This document shows positions 60,538 through 64,000 of a DNA stretch of 64,000 nucleotides, piece after piece. Each line of letters starts with the position of its first letter. Position 1 is the first letter of the stretch. The translations under genes were made by a program, and so were the position numbers. Source of the stretch: an uncultured Chryseobacterium sp. (GTDB taxonomy: Bacteria; Bacteroidota; Bacteroidia; Flavobacteriales; Weeksellaceae); assembly GCA_913775525.1 (NCBI GenBank), contig CAJYLH010000020.1:85273-149272 (forward strand). Direction: 5' to 3'. The notes beneath the pieces are model-generated. The model was not told the DNA's origin. It did no database searches and saw nothing but the letters and a program-made list of their open reading frames with translations.

Positions 60538-63264
60538 ATGGTAAATTTTTCTTCCTCTCCGGATCATAATATCCTGTTGGAGATCCTTAAACAGTCTGAT
60601 GATGCAACGGCCATTTATATGGGTCCGGAGCTGATCATACAATTCGCCAACGAGGCGATGCTCAGGATCTGGGGGAAAGATCCGTCCATCCATGGGAATA
60701 AACTCGTCGATGCACTGCCTGAAAGACAGGACCAGCCTTTTATCTCTATTCTTCAGGACGTGTGGAATACAGGTGAGGCCTATCAGGCACGTGACACACC
60801 GGCTGACCTGGAAATCAACGGGATCATGATCACTTCCTATTTCGATTTCATGTTTAAACCCATCAAAGATCAGCAGGGTAATGTATCTGCGATTCTCCAT
60901 ACTGCTTCAGATGTTACCGAACGCGTGAATGCATGGAAACTTATACGGGAAAAAGAAGCACGCAAACAGAAACTGAATGAAGACCTGAGAGCGGCCAATG
61001 AAGAATACAGGGCAGCTAATGAAGAACTCAATGACGCCCATACCCAGTTAAATACCGTCCATAAACAGCTTATTTCCGCTGAACACAGGATGATGCAGCT
61101 GATTAACACCTCTCCTATCGGACTGGCCCTGCTGCAGGGACAGGATATGATCATCGAATCAGCCAATGAAGGGATGCTGAACATCTGGGGTTACCAGGAA
61201 GAGATGATTATCGGGAAACCACTTCTGAGCGTTTTTCCGGTTCTGAAAGGTCAGGCATTTTTCGATCAGCTGAGCCTGGTTTATTCATCCGGTCAAATTG
61301 TTTCCTTGGAAGAACTGGTCTACGGCTTCAAAGATAAAAAATACCTCAACATCAATTTACATCCGCTGCTGAAACCTGACGGTTCAGTAGATGCGGTAAT
61401 GGCTACCGTGCAGGATGTTACTGAAAAGGTAAGTGCTAAAAAGATTCTGCAGGAAAATGAAATGAGATTGCAGGAATCCAATGAAGAGCTCGGAACAATT
61501 AATGAAGAACTGAAGACAGCCAACGAAGAGCTAGGGGTATTGAACGATCAGTACTCGGAAGTAAACAGACAACTGGAACAGGCTAATGATACCACCATCC
61601 AGCTCAATGAGGCGCTGGAACAGAAAAATATAGACCTTCGTTTTTCCAACAGGGGATTCAAGGAAATCAACCTGCAGCTTACGACATCCAATCACAAACT
61701 TAATGTAAGGAATACAGAGCTGAAAGCCTCTAATGATACCATAACATATCTCAACAGGAAACTTACAGACAGTGAAACGAGCTTTAAAAATCTGATCGCA
61801 CAGGCTCCGGTGGCAACCATGCTGCTGAAAGGGGAACGTTTTACCGTGGCCATGATCAATAAATCCATGCTGGACCTGATCGGCAAAGATGAAGACCTGA
61901 TCGGAAAGCCTTTTTTTGAAGAATTCCCTGAACTCAGAGGGCAAAAAGCAGCAGACATGCTGATGGACACCCTGACTTCAGGCATTCCACATTCCGATCT
62001 TGTTAATCCGATTACAATCAACCGGAACGGAACGCTGGAAACAGGATTCTTTAATTTTACCTATACCCCGTATCTGGAAAACGGAAAGGTAACCGGTGTC
62101 ATCGATATGGCCGTGGAAGTTACCCCTCAGGTGCTTGCCATCCAGGAACGTGACGAGATTATTGCCGAAAAAAGTGAGCTTGAAGAAACACTGCGCAAAA
62201 GCCAGCAGCGCCTCGAGGGCCTTTTGGAAACTATGGCCGAAGGTGTGGGTGTCATTGATGCCACCGGGCAAATGGTCTATGCCAACCCTATGGCACAGCA
62301 TATCCTGGGGCTTTCGGAAAGCAGCATCAAGGAACGCACCTATGATGATCCTCAGTGGCAGAACTTAAGGCTGGACGGTTCCCCGCTTCCTTCTGAAGAA
62401 CACCCGATGTCTATCATGATGCGTACGCAACGGCCTGTTTATGACCATGAAATTGCCGTACAGCCTCCCGGCTGCGACCGTATTTATATTTCGATTAATG
62501 CCGCACCCATATTTGATGCCGAAGGCAACCTTACCGGCGGTATCGGAACCTTTATGGATGTGACCACCAGAAGGCTGATTACCCAAGGCAAGGAAGACTT
62601 CATCAGCATTGCCAGCCATGAGCTGAAAACGCCGGTGACCTCTCTGAAAGCATCCCTGCAGCTGCTTCAGCGTTCCCATCATAAGTTGCCGGAAGAATCC
62701 AGGACAAAGCTTGTGGAACAATCAATCCGCAGCCTGGATAAACTGTCACACCTGATCACCGATCTCCTGGATACCAGCAGAATTGAACAGGGACAGATGA
62801 AACTTAACCGCCAGCCATTTTCGCTTGCCGAACTTTTCGATGACTGCTGCAAAACCCTTGCTCAAAACACTGAACAGGAAATCTTATTTGAAGGTGATAC
62901 TCATCTTACTGTTGAAGGCGACCATCAGCAGATCGGCCAGGTTATGGTAAACTTCATTACCAATGCCCTGAAGTATGCCCCTGAATCTGACCAGATCCTC
63001 ATCCGTGCAGAGAGGGTGAATGATAATGAGGTCAGGGTAAGTGTAAAGGATCAGGGACCCGGCATTCCGCAGGAAAAGCTTACCCATCTTTTTGAACGCT
63101 ATTACCGTACGGAATACAAAGGCCAGAAATTTACCGGCCTCGGATTAGGGCTGTACATCAGCGCACAGATCATCAAGCACCATGGCGGACGGATAGGCGT
63201 AGAAAGTGAAATCGGGAAAGGAAGCGAGTTTTGGTTTACCCTGCCGTTGCAGGAGGTAAAGTGA
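60538..63264 (+). CDS. Multi-PAS hybrid-free sensor histidine kinase
   Basis: A 908-residue cytosolic kinase. It has four PAS-type domains: about 10-135 (SDDATAIYMGPELIIQFANE), about 190-300 (TSPIGLALLQGQDMIIESAN), about 420-545 (QAPVATMLLKGERFTVAMIN) and about 560-680 (ETMAEGVGVIDATGQMVYAN). They are joined by long coiled coils rich in the repeat N-E-E-L (about 140-185 and 305-415). HisKA follows with His694 in SIASHELKTPVTS and a HATPase with GPGIPQEKLTHLFERYYR and GLGLGLYIS. No transmembrane segment and no receiver domain are visible. No adjacent response regulator. The ATG at 60538 is one codon inside the TTG-start frame. Confidence 0.87.
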   Translation: MVNFSSSPDHNILLEILKQSDDATAIYMGPELIIQFANEAMLRIWGKDPSIHGNKLVDALPERQDQPFISILQDVWNTGEAYQARDTPADLEINGIMITSYFDFMFKPIKDQQGNVSAILHTASDVTERVNAWKLIREKEARKQKLNEDLRAANEEYRAANEELNDAHTQLNTVHKQLISAEHRMMQLINTSPIGLALLQGQDMIIESANEGMLNIWGYQEEMIIGKPLLSVFPVLKGQAFFDQLSLVYSSGQIVSLEELVYGFKDKKYLNINLHPLLKPDGSVDAVMATVQDVTEKVSAKKILQENEMRLQESNEELGTINEELKTANEELGVLNDQYSEVNRQLEQANDTTIQLNEALEQKNIDLRFSNRGFKEINLQLTTSNHKLNVRNTELKASNDTITYLNRKLTDSETSFKNLIAQAPVATMLLKGERFTVAMINKSMLDLIGKDEDLIGKPFFEEFPELRGQKAADMLMDTLTSGIPHSDLVNPITINRNGTLETGFFNFTYTPYLENGKVTGVIDMAVEVTPQVLAIQERDEIIAEKSELEETLRKSQQRLEGLLETMAEGVGVIDATGQMVYANPMAQHILGLSESSIKERTYDDPQWQNLRLDGSPLPSEEHPMSIMMRTQRPVYDHEIAVQPPGCDRIYISINAAPIFDAEGNLTGGIGTFMDVTTRRLITQGKEDFISIASHELKTPVTSLKASLQLLQRSHHKLPEESRTKLVEQSIRSLDKLSHLITDLLDTSRIEQGQMKLNRQPFSLAELFDDCCKTLAQNTEQEILFEGDTHLTVEGDHQQIGQVMVNFITNALKYAPESDQILIRAERVNDNEVRVSVKDQGPGIPQEKLTHLFERYYRTEYKGQKFTGLGLGLYISAQIIKHHGGRIGVESEIGKGSEFWFTLPLQEVK

Positions 63265-63820
63265 CTTTTTGGTAGAACCGAGAGCCAAGAGCCAGGATTT
63301 TAGAGAGTAGACGGGAGATTTTTAATTTTAGATTATAGATTTTAAATTTTAGATGATAGATAATAGACAGATAGATGATAGACAGATAGATGATAGATGA
63401 TAGATGGTTGGATTTTGAATTTTTGATCTTATCATGATATTATTTCCATCTTTTTATTGGTCTGGAAATTGAAGATTCAATATACCACGTATTTGAACAG
63501 AAGAAATTTATTGACGGTTCAGGCTTTATTTTCTTAACACCTTTCTTTCCTAAGTCGGGTTTAATCTCTGTTAATCAATATCTGCAAGGATTCAACATCC
63601 ATAATTAAAGTCCAAAATCTAAAATTTAATCCCAATTGTCTCTCATCTATCTGTCTATTATCTCTCATCTAAAATCTAAAATTTAAAATCTATAATCTAA
63701 AATTCAACCGATCGTCTCTCATCTATTCGTCTATTATCTATCATCTCCTATCTAGAATTTAAAATTTCCATCTGGTTATTAATGCCTTATTGCCATGAGT
63801 TAAAATTTATGGCAGAAATA
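63265..63820. repeat. Repeat-rich spacer with a long inverted repeat
   Basis: Low-complexity DNA built from GATAGAT/ATAGATTTTA-type units. Arm 1 (63324-63383, 60 bp) is almost the exact reverse complement of arm 2 (63638-63704, with a 7-bp insertion). A third related copy is at about 63714-63768 in the orientation of arm 2. The roughly 254 bases between the arms look like ordinary spacer. Similar repeats are common in flavobacterial intergenic DNA; no gene was seen. Confidence 0.75.
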
Positions 63821-63821
63821 T

Positions 63822-63852
63822 TTTGCATTCAGGCAAAATGATTTTATATTTG
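63822..63852 (+). promoter_or_regulatory. Bacteroidota-type promoter of tRNA-Ser
   Basis: TTTG (63822-63825) and TATATTTG (63845-63852, matching TAnnTTTG) are separated by 19 bases. The tRNA starts 35 bases downstream. Confidence 0.75.
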
Positions 63853-63886
63853 CACCACTGAAAACGACGGCACCGTCGGTATTTAG

Positions 63887-63974
63887 GGAGAGTTGGCAGA
63901 GTGGTCGATTGCGGCAGTCTTGAAAACTGTTGACTGTAACAGGTCCGGGGGTTCGAATCCCTCACTCTCCGCCA
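63887..63974 (+). tRNA. tRNA-Ser (anticodon TGA)
   Basis: An 88-base class II tRNA. The acceptor stem is GGAGAGT with ACTCTCC, followed by G and an encoded CCA. The anticodon loop is CTTGAAA (anticodon TGA, serine UCA) on a stem GCAGT/ACTGT. A long variable arm and the T loop GGTTCGAATCC are visible. Confidence 0.95.
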
Positions 63975-64000
63975 GTTGGGAAACCAAAATAAGCTAAAAC

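Noticed and set aside
63300-63770. CRISPR array
   Set aside because: The units are degenerate, without equal repeats and unique spacers of constant length, and no cas genes are near.

Overview
The window looks like a stretch of chromosome from a flavobacterium of the Chryseobacterium type (Bacteroidota, Weeksellaceae-like). This is inferred from the low GC with AT-rich intergenic DNA, the TTTG/TAnnTTTG promoter ahead of a tRNA, a subtilisin-like protease with a type IX secretion tail, the DAHP synthase-chorismate mutase fusion, a DnaX without the zinc cysteines, and many flavobacterial regulators. I saw no insertion sequence, prophage or CRISPR array.

Layout. 1-6.1 kb holds housekeeping genes: rpe (cut by the window edge), ndk, rsgA, the DAHP synthase-chorismate mutase fusion and dnaX. 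dnaX is read through an 11-A run that should give a short (gamma-like) and a long (tau-like) product. 6.2-13.4 kb holds regulators and single enzymes: TetR, an alpha-oxoamine synthase, LuxR, a DUF1349 protein, an FAD protein and a CinA-like protein. 13.4-20.3 kb is a minus-strand chaperone-usher-like pilus locus: AraC regulator, two pilin-like proteins, a PapD-like chaperone, a two-domain tip-adhesin candidate and a 932-residue outer-membrane usher-like barrel. 20.8-26.2 kb carries a Fur-family regulator divergent from a MerC-like protein with two matching operators, an alkaline phosphatase, the subtilase and a Crp/Fnr regulator. 26.5-29.9 kb is a glycan operon (glycosyltransferase, UDP-galactopyranose mutase, glycosidase) whose first two genes each carry one disabling change. 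30-38 kb holds an Lrp regulator, an AhpD-like protein, an MFS/ArsB-like transporter pair, a LOV blue-light histidine kinase with its response regulator, a DUF421 protein and a cysteine desulfurase. 38.1-50.1 kb is one functional unit: a three-subunit molybdenum hydroxylase and a nearly complete molybdenum-cofactor pathway (moaA, moaC-moaB fusion, moaD, moaE, moeB-rhodanese, moeA, mocA, xdhC). 50.3-53.6 kb has an aldo/keto reductase, an AraC regulator and a PQQ-type sugar dehydrogenase lipoprotein. 53.7-60.0 kb is a TonB-receptor/ABC-2 transporter operon led by a small secreted Cys/His/Met-rich protein. 60.5-64 kb has a 908-residue multi-PAS histidine kinase, a repeat-rich spacer with a long inverted repeat, and tRNA-Ser(UGA).

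The strongest candidates for something little described are the pilus locus, whose tip-like protein ends in the same domain as the pilin, and a run of aromatic codons upstream of the DAHP synthase gene that resembles an attenuation leader peptide. The dnaX slippery run and the two lesions in the glycan operon are direct sequence observations. No search or folding program was run: family names come from recognised motifs and lengths.
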